A stretch of DNA of 64,000 nt, from assembly GCF_003382565.3 (NCBI RefSeq), contig NZ_CP086253.1, positions 620,001-684,000 on the forward strand, written 5' to 3'. How positions within the stretch are numbered: the stretch's first letter is position 1; each line of letters begins with the position of its first letter. This document shows, piece by piece, positions 1-8,898 of this stretch. The notes below the pieces were generated by a model, which was given only the letters and a program-made list of their open reading frames with translations, had not been told where the DNA came from and searched no databases. Made by a program: the position numbers and the translations under genes. The DNA is from Pectobacterium aquaticum. GTDB taxonomy: Bacteria; Pseudomonadota; Gammaproteobacteria; Enterobacterales; Enterobacteriaceae.

Positions 1-105
1 GTGGATTGTGGCTTGATGCAATCCATGAAAACCGCCCCAGTTGAACAACTCGATGTGGGTAAGAATGAAAGATTCCTTCCCCGCCAGACGAGACACCTGA
101 TTCAT
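1..105 (-). CDS. jetC: JetC, SMC-like ATPase of Wadjet, N-terminal 35 residues only
   Basis: The minus strand from 105 to the left edge encodes an open N-terminus with the segment LTHIELFNWGGFHG. This matches the start of the SMC/MukB-like ATPase head of Wadjet JetC proteins, where beta strands precede the Walker A loop. The ATG overlaps the jetB stop codon (ATGA), as in translationally coupled Wadjet operons. The family member is about 1,100 residues long, so nearly all of the gene, and any jetD, lies outside the window. Identification rests mainly on the jetB and jetA context. In the family, JetC is the DNA-translocating motor that extrudes plasmid DNA for cleavage by JetD. Confidence 0.75.
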   Translation of the reverse strand, partial: MNQVSRLAGKESFILTHIELFNWGGFHGLHQATIH

Positions 106-851
106 ACATCCTCCTCACTGCTATCCTTTTCTGACGCGTTATCCGGGGAGGTTTGCTGGGCAATCTGTTCCCGCAGCCATGCCAGTAATGCCTGAAGATT
201 AATCGGATCGGCAAGATGGGCAATGATCGGACGAATCACGATGCGCTCATGCGCATCCGGCGATGTGACCAGCCCATGCCCTTTTAATTGATCCAGCAAG
301 GTAAGCAGTCGGGTGCGTTCTTTTGATTCACTCCCCGGATCGCCAAGGTAAATTTGGAGCTGGGGGAGGAGCTCGTCGATAGCTATCTGCGCCTGGCCTG
401 CACCGGTTCCACTTTCTTGCTCCCAGGCAACAAAATGCTGGCGCAGTATGGCAACTAATAATGATTGTTCCAGGTTAAGCCGTTGCCGCCTCACCAGAGG
501 GTGTGACCATTCATCCTGCTCTGGCGTTTCATCAGGCCTGACTTTGACATACAGCAGACCACGGATCTCATCAATGCCGATATCCAGATCGAGAGGTTCC
601 AGAATGCGGGTAACCTCTTCCGGATGAGTAAGTAAGACTCGGTACAGATTGGGTTTACCGGCCTCTTCCAACAAACCGTATTTGAGCAATTCCTGAGTCG
701 CTTCGCGTATTTTTTTCAGTGTTCGCATTTCGCTACTGGTTGCCGTTTCCTCAACCGACGAATCAGCAACCTCTTCGTCCAATGGTTCCGGTTCGCCGCC
801 TGCATTTGCGGTAACGCTCCGGTTAATCAGTTTGTCAAAAAAGCCCGCCAT
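102..851 (-). CDS. jetB: JetB, DUF4194 kite-like subunit of Wadjet
   Basis: This 249-residue protein starts MAGFFDKL. A low-complexity acidic stretch (about residues 15-40) is followed by a DUF4194-type winged-helix (KITE) domain with the segments KIREATQELLKYGLL and EQSLLVAILRQHF. In Wadjet, JetB bridges the SMC subunit JetC and the kleisin JetA. An upstream in-frame TTG at 866 lies inside jetA. The ATG at 851 has a GGGAG ribosome site 8 bases upstream and is preferred. The stop overlaps jetC by 4 bases, so A, B and C form one operon. The gene is intact, but its upstream partner jetA is disrupted, so the system is probably inactive. Confidence 0.85.
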   Translation of the reverse strand: MAGFFDKLINRSVTANAGGEPEPLDEEVADSSVEETATSSEMRTLKKIREATQELLKYGLLEEAGKPNLYRVLLTHPEEVTRILEPLDLDIGIDEIRGLLYVKVRPDETPEQDEWSHPLVRRQRLNLEQSLLVAILRQHFVAWEQESGTGAGQAQIAIDELLPQLQIYLGDPGSESKERTRLLTLLDQLKGHGLVTSPDAHERIVIRPIIAHLADPINLQALLAWLREQIAQQTSPDNASEKDSSEEDV

Positions 852-856
852 ACCTA

Positions 857-1303
857 CTACTCCCAATCAATATCCATTAACGCCTGACTTTCCAGACCGG
901 TAGTGGGCAGATTAAATCGCCAGCGACGCCCCTCCCCATCACTAAGCTCAGCAAATTCGCGCTGTGAATCAATAACCTCAATACCCGCTTCTCTCGCCAT
1001 ACCAATCCAGACGGTGAACGTTTCGAGATCGTGAACCGGGGGCAACAACGCCGCCAGTTCAGCCAGACCAACGGGACGATTTTCTTTTGCCAGAAGCAAC
1101 AATGTCTGCTGAATCAACGCATCACGATCGAGGCCATTAAAAGCATCCCAGAAATCATCACCAATCTGTGTTAAATCAGCGGCATGGTTACTGAGATCCA
1201 ATGTCTGTTCTGCTTCGTCATCCACTTCTTTAAAACGTAAGCGTTCAATAGCGGGGATACCCGTTACCGCCACACCAACGGCAGGAACCCTCAGTGTCAG
1301 CAT
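857..1303 (-). pseudogene. jetA: jetA, 3' part, separated from the 5' part by an IS3-family insertion
   Basis: This encodes the C-terminal 148 residues of a DUF3375 (JetA) protein, ending in DIDWE. The recognisable sequence begins at ATG 1303 (MLTLRVPAVG) directly beside the insertion sequence. Joining codon GGT of the 5' part (ending at 2885) to this ATG across a single TA gives an uninterrupted frame of about 510 codons, close to the usual JetA length. A GTG at 1312 could start a fragment that begins within the IS end, but nothing suggests a functional product. JetA is the kleisin-like subunit of Wadjet, so its loss should abolish the complex. Confidence 0.85.
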
Positions 1304-1350
1304 AGTTGTCACCCTCTATGAAAAAGAAACCGAGGGTGATGGAATGACAA

Positions 1351-1833
1351 ATGAAACGTGTTTACCCTGAACGAAAAGCCAGCATACTGGCAAAACTGCT
1401 ACCCCCCTACAATATGACCGTTGCTGCTGTTGCACAGATGGAAGGAATATCCGAAGCTACCCTTTATAACTGGCGTAATCAGGCCAAATCAGAGGGAAAA
1501 CCCGTGCCCGGTGCAGAGAAAACAACAGACCAGTGGTCACCAGAAGCGCGCTTTGCCGTGATAGTCGAAACGGCCACGCTCAGTGAGGCCGAAGTAGCAG
1601 AATATTGCCGTAAAAAAGGACTTTATCCGGAGCAACTTGTTCAGTGGAAACAGGGGTTTATGCAAACTGAAAATCCCGGTGATAAAGCAGCCTTAAAGCA
1701 AAGTCAGAAAGAAAACAAACAGCTAAAGAAAGAGCTTCTCCGTAAAGAAAAAGCCCTTGCGGAGGCGGCTGCCATACTGGTACTGCGAAAAAAGCTCACG
1801 GACTACTACGGGGAAACCGACGAGGACGACTGA
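1351..1833 (+). CDS. IS3-family transposase OrfA
   Basis: This 160-residue protein has an N-terminal helix-turn-helix of the IS3 OrfA/helix-turn-helix 8 type. Its hallmarks are KRVYPERKASILAKLL and the recognition-helix region GISEATLYNWR at residues 30-40. A second HTH-like repeat (SEAEVAEYCRKKGLYPEQL) and a C-terminal leucine-rich coiled coil (KQLKKELLRKEKALAEAAAIL) follow, the latter typical of the multimerisation region. The heptanucleotide A6G at 1788-1794 lies near its end and suits -1 frameshifting into orfB. OrfA binds the element ends and, alone, usually acts as a regulator. Confidence 0.9.
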   Translation: MKRVYPERKASILAKLLPPYNMTVAAVAQMEGISEATLYNWRNQAKSEGKPVPGAEKTTDQWSPEARFAVIVETATLSEAEVAEYCRKKGLYPEQLVQWKQGFMQTENPGDKAALKQSQKENKQLKKELLRKEKALAEAAAILVLRKKLTDYYGETDEDD

Positions 1834-2864
1834 CGCCGGAAGATGAACGGAAACAGTTCATCATCTGGATCAATGAAGCGGTAGCATCGGGCGCACGGCT
1901 GATGATTGCCTGTCGTGAAGTCAATCTGAGTCTGCGGACCTTGCGTCGCTGGCAGCGTTCTTCCCGTGACCGGCGACCCGATGCGATAAGGCCGGTACCG
2001 CTTAACCAACTGAGTGCTGAGGAAGAAAGCAGGATAAGGGATGTCTGCCATGAACCGGAATATGCCAGCCTTCCACCGTCCCAAATTGTGCCACGGTTGG
2101 CTGATAAAGGTCTTTATCTTGCCAGTGAGTCAACGTTTTATCGGATACTACGGCGGTCAGGTGAAGTGCATCGCAGGGGGCGTCAGATACGGCAACAAAA
2201 GGTATCAGTTCCGACAACATTCACGGCAACCGGGCCTTGCCAGGTGTGGTCCTGGGACATCACCTGGTTACCTTCGGTAGTGCGCGGTCGCTGGTTTTAT
2301 CTGTATATGATAATCGACCTGTACAGCCGGAAAATCACGGGTTACGAAGTGCATGAAACGGAAAGTGGCGAACAGGCAGCAGCGTTAATGCAACGCAGTG
2401 TGATGCGTGAGGGATGCTGGCGTCAGCCACTGGTACTGCACGCAGATAATGGGGCAGCGATGAAATCACAGACCCTGCAGATGAAACTGCATGAGCTAAA
2501 TATCACGCCGTCTCATAGCAGACCCCGTGTCAGTAATGATAACGCATATTCAGAGTCGTTGTTCAGGACACTGAAATATGTTCCACAGTGGCCGTCGTCG
2601 GGGTTCAGAACGCTGATTGAAGCTCGTCAGTGGGTGGATAAATTTACCCGCTGGTACAACGAAGAGCATCGTCACAGCGGGATACGATATGTGACGCCGG
2701 GACAGCGTCACCGTGGCGAAGATAATGTCCTGCTGAAGCAGCGTGATGACCTGTACCGGACGGCACAGAAAGCGCACCCGGAGCGCTGGTCAGGCAAAAC
2801 GAGAAACTGGCAGTCGGAAGGTCCGGTAACACTGAATCCGGAGCGGGAAACACAGGCCGCTTAA
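1794..2864 (+). CDS. IS3-family transposase OrfB, DDE catalytic region, read by -1 frameshift
   Basis: The frame is open from the slippery site onward. The first ATG (1902) lies well inside conserved sequence, so expression as an OrfAB fusion is likely. An HTH_21-type segment precedes an rve integrase core with the DDE residues in WSWDITW, LHADNG and NDNAYSESLFRTLKY. The C-terminal motif FTRWYNEEHRHSGIRYVTP is typical of IS3 OrfB. No internal stop is seen, so the element looks capable of transposition. It is transcribed opposite to the jet operon it interrupts. Confidence 0.9.
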   Translation, partial: AHGLLRGNRRGRLTPEDERKQFIIWINEAVASGARLMIACREVNLSLRTLRRWQRSSRDRRPDAIRPVPLNQLSAEEESRIRDVCHEPEYASLPPSQIVPRLADKGLYLASESTFYRILRRSGEVHRRGRQIRQQKVSVPTTFTATGPCQVWSWDITWLPSVVRGRWFYLYMIIDLYSRKITGYEVHETESGEQAAALMQRSVMREGCWRQPLVLHADNGAAMKSQTLQMKLHELNITPSHSRPRVSNDNAYSESLFRTLKYVPQWPSSGFRTLIEARQWVDKFTRWYNEEHRHSGIRYVTPGQRHRGEDNVLLKQRDDLYRTAQKAHPERWSGKTRNWQSEGPVTLNPERETQAA

Positions 2865-2885
2865 CTTAACCAGGGGTGACAACTA

Positions 2886-3970
2886 CCTTGACACTTACCG
2901 GGAAGAGGAACCTCTTGTTTTCGAATCATCTGGCGCTGCCAGTCGAGCTTTAACGCCTGATTCAGAAATTCATTAAGCAGATGACCAACACGGTGATGTT
3001 CAACTGCAAGACCCGTTTTCATAAAACCGCGGACATCGCGCTCGCTACGGGCACGTGCCTGAAGTACGGTTTGCGATTCATTGACCAGGCGTTTAACCAG
3101 CCAGCGCAAATCGTAACGCTGTAGACGGTTGAGTGCATCGGAAGCAGAAGGATGGCTAAGGATTACGCGCAGTCGCTCGCTCATTGCCGTCAACTCAGCT
3201 GACTGGCGTAGCTGTTGCTGAAAACTGTCGAAGACTCTTCCTTCCGGCGTATTAAGCAGCGCGTCTTGATCGTTCAGTAGGCGATCGACTATATCGCCGC
3301 GATGATATTGCTCACCAATAATGGATTGCCGAAGCGCACGGTCTGCCTCGCGCCAGGAGTCTTCAACGCGGCGAAAGTCAGCTCTCAGGCTGGAAGCTAA
3401 ATTGAAGACCTCACGAATATGTTCAACCGCCTGATGCGTTTCCAGCTCTTCAATATGCCCGGCTTCTGCCTCCTGTAATTCACGTTCCAGTTCGGCAATA
3501 CGACGACGTAAGGTTGAAACCCGGCTTGCCTGATTAGGATTAAGCTGGGTTTCCAGGTTTTCAATTTCTCGCTGTACAATGGATAAACGGGAAGCCGTAG
3601 AGGTCATGAAACGATTATCCAGAGACTCAACAAACGTAATGGCGACCTCAAGCGCATCGGTGGCGAAGATACGTCCATCCCGTTCGACAATTAAACGGCG
3701 TTTAATCCATTCCCGCAGTTCACGGCTGGCCTGAAGAGACGGATTTTCCTGATTAATTTCATACTGTTCCTGACTCACATGCTCGACAAGAATGCCGGTA
3801 AGAGACTGAATAGCTTCCTCAAGGGGGATACCATCATGTGATTTTTCAAACAGCGTTTTCAGGCAACTCAATACCAGCGGGGAACGGCGGGTAGCAAGAA
3901 GTATCCAGGCTGGATGCTGGTTTTTTGCTGAAATATAATTTTCCGTACGCTGCCTTGTGTTTTCTTCCAT
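2886..3970 (-). pseudogene. jetA: jetA, 5' part (Wadjet kleisin, DUF3375), truncated by IS
   Basis: This encodes the N-terminal 361 or so residues of a DUF3375 protein. The start HPAWILLATRRSPLVLSCLKTLFE is a family signature, followed by long helical coiled-coil segments (about residues 120-200: TLRRRIAELERELQEAEAG). After CQG the frame enters the IS end and stops at 2861. The ATG at 3970 is preceded by a GAAGG-type ribosome site. It is the first gene of the jetA-jetB-jetC operon. The IS probably also reduces transcription of jetB and jetC, unless it supplies an outward promoter. Confidence 0.85.
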
Positions 3971-4167
3971 GTCAAAAAACCTTCAAAGCGAAAGTGTGCA
4001 GTGTGAGTTGAGATCCATAGACTAAGATAATTCTTCGTTGTGTTTTTTCTCCATAACTTCACCTATTTTTTTTGATTTTCATCGCAAATTTTTCTTCAGT
4101 TACTTTCTTCAAGATCGATGAAAAAATACTGGAATCTGTATGCTATGAGTTCAATTTTGAATGTGAA

Positions 4168-4580
4168 GGTAATGTCTACAATGAGTAGAACATCTATTTT
4201 TCGATGAAGGCTCCAATGACGTTTTCGTGGAGCGCTATTGAACGAGAGAAGCAAATCGTTTTGCGAGCCAGCCTCTTGATTCGGGTACGGAGAGTCAGGT
4301 TGTTACGCTCAATGCGCTGCGTAAAGATTTTACCCGTCAGATGCTTATCTTTCGGTGCTTCTCTGGCATAGCGGCCCACTCATCGCTGGTTATCATGCCA
4401 ATGCTGAACGACGTAAGGAGTGCCAATGAGTATCCTTGCCGTATCCCAGACGCCCGCTCCGTTGAAGGCCATTTCGGTAATTTGCGCTTTGACACCGGGG
4501 ACAATGAACAGTGACGCTGGCCATAAGAAAACCTCAAAAGCGAGCGGTATACCTCAATTCAACTAATTGGAGTCATTGCC
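4168..4580 (-). mobile_element. Internally deleted IS1-family remnant retaining both ends
   Basis: Both ends resemble the intact IS1 copy at 46782-47547: GGTAATGTC at 4168 and, on the other strand, GGCAATGACTCC ending at 4580. On the minus strand the first 20 or so codons of insA (a MASVTVHCPRC-like start near 4520) run into sequence from the middle of insA (MAFNGAGVWDTARIL), then the C-terminal 61 residues of InsB (TQRIERNNLTLRTRIKRLARK, 4194-4379). Roughly 350 bp of a 768 bp IS1 is missing and frames are broken. No 9-base target duplication is evident. It lies directly upstream of jetA and may carry or disturb its promoter. Confidence 0.8.
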
Positions 4581-4744
4581 GTATGTTTTATGGTCAAGGA
4601 CGTAAAAACGCCCTGAGAGGACATCAAGGCGTTATGGAATTAATTTCAATTTTTACTGCTAATTTATTTCAAAGCTAATTTATAGTGCGACACTTAAATA
4701 ATAAGCATCGCACTATTTCACATTATCTAAAATAAAATCACAGC

Positions 4745-5359
4745 CTATCGTGAAGCACTCAAAGGAATCTCTGGATCCGGTTCGTGAGTCATTCGGTTAC
4801 GTAAATCACGACGAATAATCTCAATAGACCAGAACCAAATGAGATGGCCCACGATTTCTGATACATGCTCATACCAAGGGAGAACAAACAGAGATGGCGT
4901 AAGCCCCATCAATGGGAAGGAAATCATATGAACAAACAGTTGAGCCAGCGCACCAGCAAACAGACCTTGCCATAATTTTATTTTAGGAAATACTTCCGCA
5001 ACAACGCAATAACCTAAAGCAAAAACAATAGAGAAAATAATATGCGTCACACCAACCCAGTTAAATACGTGGCCGGCAAAGGTATAAACCGCCGAATTAG
5101 GGTCAACAACCCCAAGCCAATCGCGTAAAAAGATGTAGGGAGGGTTAAGAAAATTACGAGAGCAATCAATGTGCTCGGCAGCTCTAATCAGTGATTCAGG
5201 TGCGCAAGCACTGGTGAACATATCAGTGGGGCTACGTGGAGGAAGCGGATTTTCTGCCCCCCACTTTACGAAAGATGAAACAATGCCTGCAATCAAACCA
5301 ATAAAAGCAGCTAATCCATAGCGTCTCCGAGATGGAGGTGTTTGTTCAAAAAAGTTCAT
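4745..5359 (-). CDS. yagU: YagU family inner-membrane protein (DUF1440)
   Basis: The product is 204 residues, the same length as E. coli YagU. There is a first membrane segment at about residues 15-33 (YGLAAFIGLIAGIVSSFVKW), others near 95-118, 128-150 and 160-180, and the family-type sequence FAGHVFNWVGVTHIIFSIVFALGYC. YagU of E. coli has been linked to acid resistance, but the molecular role is unknown. It stands alone between the IS1 remnant and an AT-rich gap, transcribed from the minus strand. The start at 5359 gives the family length. Function here is by homology only. Confidence 0.85.
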   Translation of the reverse strand: MNFFEQTPPSRRRYGLAAFIGLIAGIVSSFVKWGAENPLPPRSPTDMFTSACAPESLIRAAEHIDCSRNFLNPPYIFLRDWLGVVDPNSAVYTFAGHVFNWVGVTHIIFSIVFALGYCVVAEVFPKIKLWQGLFAGALAQLFVHMISFPLMGLTPSLFVLPWYEHVSEIVGHLIWFWSIEIIRRDLRNRMTHEPDPEIPLSASR

Positions 5360-5785
5360 TTTTTTACCAATCTAACCATTAAAGGTTATAGTCTTACATA
5401 GACATCATGTACTTATAAAGAGGTTAATTGATATATCGAACAATCTCTCTAGCATATTTTGTTATTAGCAATGTGGTTTTAAATTTTTATCACACAGCAA
5501 AATGATGACATAGGTTGATTTTTTGTGAAGGTTTTATTCAAAAATTGAAAAAAGATTCAATAAAGTATACAAAATGTATATTTATTACGAGAGAAATGAA
5601 TACAACTCACCAATAAATAGCCGATAAAAAATAGTTTAGGGCGGATTCAACCCTGTACATAAATTTTTGTAATTCGCCAACGCGATGTATCCGCAGACGC
5701 GCATCCAGCTATGCATCGTGCATCAAGGGTAATGCCATCGCGTCCGGTACTCGCTTTGGTGGCACCGAACGCGATGATAAGGCGC
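5360..5785. other. AT-rich intergenic stretch with a hairpin after rhaT
   Basis: No coding sequence is convincing here. The first 280 bases upstream of yagU are strongly AT-rich and probably contain its promoter. At 5736-5776 imperfect 15-base arms (CATCGCGTCCGGTAC / GCACCGAACGCGATG) form a stem just downstream of the rhaT stop codon. It lacks a T run, so it may be an mRNA-stabilising or weak terminator hairpin. Confidence 0.5.
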
Positions 5786-6820
5786 TTACACGGCCATTCC
5801 TAGTCCGACGATATTCGCCGCCAGAATAATGACCATGCAGCCGAGAACCAGCACGCGTACTGGCTTCTGACCAACGGCTTTCCATTCTTTAAACAGCAGG
5901 CCGACGATGCCACCGCACAGTACGTAGAAACTCATGTGCAGCATCCAACTGATGTAGGTGTAATCAGCCGGAATGTTGGCGTGTCCCCAAGCATAGAAGA
6001 AGAACTGCAAATACCACATGACGCCGCCCAGAATGGCGAAGAGCGCGTTGGAAATCAGTAATGGTTTGGCCTGTGCCAGATCGGCTTTTAATGAAATCCC
6101 CTTGCAGGTTGCCAAACGGATGAAGCAGAAACCCAGATTGACGATGGCACCACCGCCCATAATCACCACGTAGCTGGGGAGTGCGACATACAGCGCATTG
6201 ATTCCCAGCGTTTGTGCCGCGGTGTGCATGGGTTTCGCGGCATCCATTGCAAAGGACATGCCTGCGGAGAAGATGCCGCACATCACGGCCAGGATCAGCC
6301 CTTTTTTCAGGTTGAATTCCTCTGCACGAATACCAAGCGCACGCTCTTTCAGTAAGCCGGCATAACTGACAATGGCGACACCAATGACTGCGACCAGCAC
6401 GCCCAGTAGCGTCATGCGTCCCCCCGCTGAGCCAAACAGAATGGAGAACTTACCTTGCAGGACGGGTGTCATCAGTGTGCCGATAATCAGCGTTACGCCG
6501 ATGGCGATACCGATGCCCATCGACATGCCAAGGTAGCGCATCGTCAGGCCGTAGTTGATATTGCCGATGCCCCACATCGCGCCGAAGAGAAAAACGGGGA
6601 GTAGGGTCGCCATATCGAACGAACCGTAATAACGCCAAAAATCAGGAAGTAGCCACCAACTGATGCTCCAAGGCAGGATAATCCACGAGAAAAATCCGCC
6701 TAGTGACCACATGGTTTCCCACGACCAGTTTTTGACCTGCTTAAACGGCGCATAGAAGCAGGCCGCGCTGGCCGCTCCGATGAAATGCCAGAAAATACCA
6801 AGCAAAATAGGATTGCTCAT
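5786..6820 (-). CDS. rhaT: L-rhamnose-proton symporter RhaT
   Basis: The product is 344 residues, the same size as E. coli RhaT, with about ten hydrophobic segments spread over the whole length. The family start MSNPILLGIFWHFIGAASAACFYAPFKQ is clear, with conserved stretches such as WGIGNINYGLTMRYLGMSMGIGIAIG. RhaT is a drug/metabolite-transporter-superfamily permease that brings L-rhamnose (and lyxose) into the cytoplasm with a proton. In E. coli it sits next to rhaSR. Here no rhamnose catabolic gene is visible in the window, so regulation cannot be read from context. Confidence 0.93.
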   Translation of the reverse strand: MSNPILLGIFWHFIGAASAACFYAPFKQVKNWSWETMWSLGGFFSWIILPWSISWWLLPDFWRYYGSFDMATLLPVFLFGAMWGIGNINYGLTMRYLGMSMGIGIAIGVTLIIGTLMTPVLQGKFSILFGSAGGRMTLLGVLVAVIGVAIVSYAGLLKERALGIRAEEFNLKKGLILAVMCGIFSAGMSFAMDAAKPMHTAAQTLGINALYVALPSYVVIMGGGAIVNLGFCFIRLATCKGISLKADLAQAKPLLISNALFAILGGVMWYLQFFFYAWGHANIPADYTYISWMLHMSFYVLCGGIVGLLFKEWKAVGQKPVRVLVLGCMVIILAANIVGLGMAV

Positions 6821-7124
6821 GCGTAACCCCTTGTTTTATTTTGTGGTAAGCCTGTATTCGGCCCTGAATGTAGAGTGCAGTGTATGATTGCTGCCAGACC
6901 TGCTGGCGCTAGACAGTGTAGGGAGGTGAAAAAGGGTGAGCCTTCAGATGCGTGCCACGAGCAACAGAAGGACGGCATCGGTTTGAAGGTGAGTGCAGGC
7001 CGGATCACAAAACGCGGAAATCATCGCTGAGTGCACGACAGGGCATTCTGCTCAAGAATTGATTAACACCACAGTAGGACTTTTCGCTATTATTTCCCTC
7101 TTTTCCACCTGCATATAGTGAATT
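6821..7124. other. Divergent intergenic region rhaT / yqhA
   Basis: These 304 bases between divergently transcribed rhaT and yqhA presumably hold both promoters. I see no convincing gene, tandem repeat or named operator in it. Confidence 0.4.
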
Positions 7125-7631
7125 ATGGAACGTTTTATTGAGAATCTGATGTATTCATCGCGCTGGCTGCTTGCCCCAGTTTATCTTGGGCTGTCGGTGG
7201 GGTTGCTGGCCCTGGCGATCAAGTTTTTCCAGGAGGTGTTCCACGTCCTGCCTAATATCTTGGATATTGCTGAAGCCGATTTGGTGCTGGTGCTGCTGTC
7301 ACTGATCGATATGACGCTGGTCGGCGGATTGCTGGTGATGGTGATGCTGTCCGGTTACGAGAACTTTGTCTCGGCGCTGGATATCTCTAAAGGCAGAGAA
7401 AAGCTGAACTGGCTCGGTAAGATGGACTCCGGCTCGCTGAAAAATAAAGTTGCCGCTTCGATTGTCGCTATCTCGTCGATCCATCTGCTGCGCGTGTTCA
7501 TGGATGCCCGTAATATTCCGGATAACAAGCTGATGTGGTATGTGATTATCCATTTGACGTTTGTGCTGCCTGCACTGGTCATGGGGTATCGGGTTCGCAT
7601 GTCGCGTTACAAAAAAAGCAAAACGACATAA
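7125..7631 (+). CDS. yqhA: UPF0114 family membrane protein YqhA
   Basis: The 168-residue protein begins MERFIENLMYSSRWLLAPVYLGLS, the characteristic UPF0114 N-terminus. It has three or four membrane segments (about 15-37, 52-75, 105-122 and 135-155) and a conserved cytosolic patch SGYENFVSALDISKGREKLNWLGKMDSGSLKNKVAASIVAISSIHLL. Length and motifs match E. coli YqhA (164 residues). The biochemical role is unknown. It is a single-gene unit, followed by a gap that includes an IS1 fragment. Confidence 0.9.
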   Translation: MERFIENLMYSSRWLLAPVYLGLSVGLLALAIKFFQEVFHVLPNILDIAEADLVLVLLSLIDMTLVGGLLVMVMLSGYENFVSALDISKGREKLNWLGKMDSGSLKNKVAASIVAISSIHLLRVFMDARNIPDNKLMWYVIIHLTFVLPALVMGYRVRMSRYKKSKTT

Positions 7632-8354
7632 TGAACGCCGCAAACCGATCAAATTAACCGCCGTGTGATTCTGGCTCAGCGCCCGCACGGCGCGCCAACA
7701 TGCGATTTGTGACGGCCCAGACCGCTTGCCGCTGCTGGCGGCGAGTTTTGCACTCGACAGAGTCTGTTACCATTACGGGCAGATAGTCACACGTGTATAG
7801 AAACTACCTGAGTAATACATGAGAATAACAAGGTAAGTCATTATTCTTGGTGGTGTTCGTTTAATCAAAAGAAAAGGGATAGACAAAGGGATGATAATGA
7901 AATTTGAAAAACAGCCCGCTTAAAATGGTCAATGGTGACAACTAGCTTTAAAAACGCCAGCTATGCCAGAGAAATGCCCAAGGATAAACATCTGGTAGGC
8001 AAAATCTCACTCAACGTATTGAGCGTAACAACCTGATATTGAGGACGTGCATTAAACGTCTGGCCCGGAAAATACTCTGTTTCTCACGCTCGATTGAATT
8101 GCATGAAAAAGTCATCGGGGCGTTCATTGAAAAACATATGTTTTACTAATTTGGAAGTATTACCCAAAGAGCACGATCTGGTCGCGAGACTGGGTGGTGC
8201 TTTTTTTATGCGCGGCATTGCTGAAATGTTGCTGTATCGTTGATGAATGCGTTTATAGCCTGTTATCGGGGGAAGCATTCTGCGCTACAATGGCGGAGTT
8301 ACTTTATTTACGAATACCTTTTTATTCAAAACAACCCTGTTCGGAGTAGGGACA
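7632..8354. other. Intergenic region yqhA-ubiC containing an IS1 scar
   Basis: No intact gene is visible across 720 bases. The first 300 bases are unremarkable. An IS1-family fragment occupies about 7956-8164 (separate entry). The last 190 bases before ubiC must contain the ubiC-ubiA promoter, so the IS scar sits just upstream of that promoter. Confidence 0.5.
7956..8164 (+). mobile_element. IS1-family InsB 3' fragment
   Basis: The plus strand encodes SYAREMPKDKHLVGKI, then after a frameshift RIERNNLILRTCIKRLARKILCFSRSIELHEKVIGAFIEKHMFY and a stop. This is the C-terminal third of InsB. It ends in TTGGAAGTATTACC, an IS1-type terminal sequence, at 8164. The other end and all of insA are gone. 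It is a dead relic about 190 bases from ubiC and in the same orientation as that gene. Confidence 0.8.
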
Positions 8355-8864
8355 ATGTCTGACGATGCGTCTACGCTTCTGCGCTCTATTTCCTGGTTTA
8401 CTGAGCCCCCTTCGGTATTACCTGAGCACATTGGTGACTGGCTGATGGAAACCGGCTCCATGACGCGGCGACTTGAAAAATATTGTGCCCAACTGAAGAC
8501 CACGCTGTGTAGTGAGAGATTCATTACGCCACAGGCGCTGGGTGAAGAACGCGAACAACTGCCGTACAGTGAGCGTTACTGGCTGCGTGAGGTGGTGCTG
8601 TATGGTGGCGATCGTCCTTGGCTTTTTGGCCGAACCATTGTTCCGCAACAAACGCTCGACGGCACGGATTCAGCCCTGACGAAAATAGGTAATCAGCCGC
8701 TAGGCCGCTACCTGTTTGGGCAAAAGGCGCTGACGCGTGACTATATCCATACCGGATGCAGTGAAGGCTTATGGGCGCGGCGCTCCCGCCTCTGTGTCTC
8801 GGGTTATCCGTTACTGTTGACTGAGCTTTTCTTACCGGAATCACCGATTTATTTCAGCCGGTGA
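8355..8864 (+). CDS. ubiC: Chorismate pyruvate-lyase UbiC
   Basis: This 169-residue cytoplasmic enzyme removes pyruvate from chorismate to give 4-hydroxybenzoate, the first committed step of ubiquinone synthesis. Family segments include SERYWLREVVLYGGDRPWLFGRTIVP and the C-terminal SRLCVSGYPLLLTELFLPESPIY, the region holding the catalytic glutamate. Length is close to E. coli UbiC (165). It is followed after 34 bases by ubiA, the next enzyme, so the pair is probably co-transcribed. The start at 8355 gives the family-like N-terminus. Confidence 0.93.
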   Translation: MSDDASTLLRSISWFTEPPSVLPEHIGDWLMETGSMTRRLEKYCAQLKTTLCSERFITPQALGEEREQLPYSERYWLREVVLYGGDRPWLFGRTIVPQQTLDGTDSALTKIGNQPLGRYLFGQKALTRDYIHTGCSEGLWARRSRLCVSGYPLLLTELFLPESPIYFSR

Positions 8865-8898
8865 TGAAGGTTGGCAGGTAATTTGGGGAGATAAATCC

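Larger units (their letters stand above)
1305..2883 (+). mobile_element. IS3-family insertion sequence inside jetA
   Basis: The element is about 1,579 bp, bounded by inverted ends GTTGTCACCC (1305-1314) and its complement (2874-2883), and flanked on both sides by the dinucleotide TA (1303-1304 and 2884-2885). Removing one TA plus the element restores jetA in frame, so these are probably the exact borders. It carries overlapping orfA and orfB linked by an A AAA AAG slippery motif. A 2-base target duplication is short for the IS3 family (usually 3-5), so the borders could shift by a base or two. The IS group was not identified. Confidence 0.85.
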
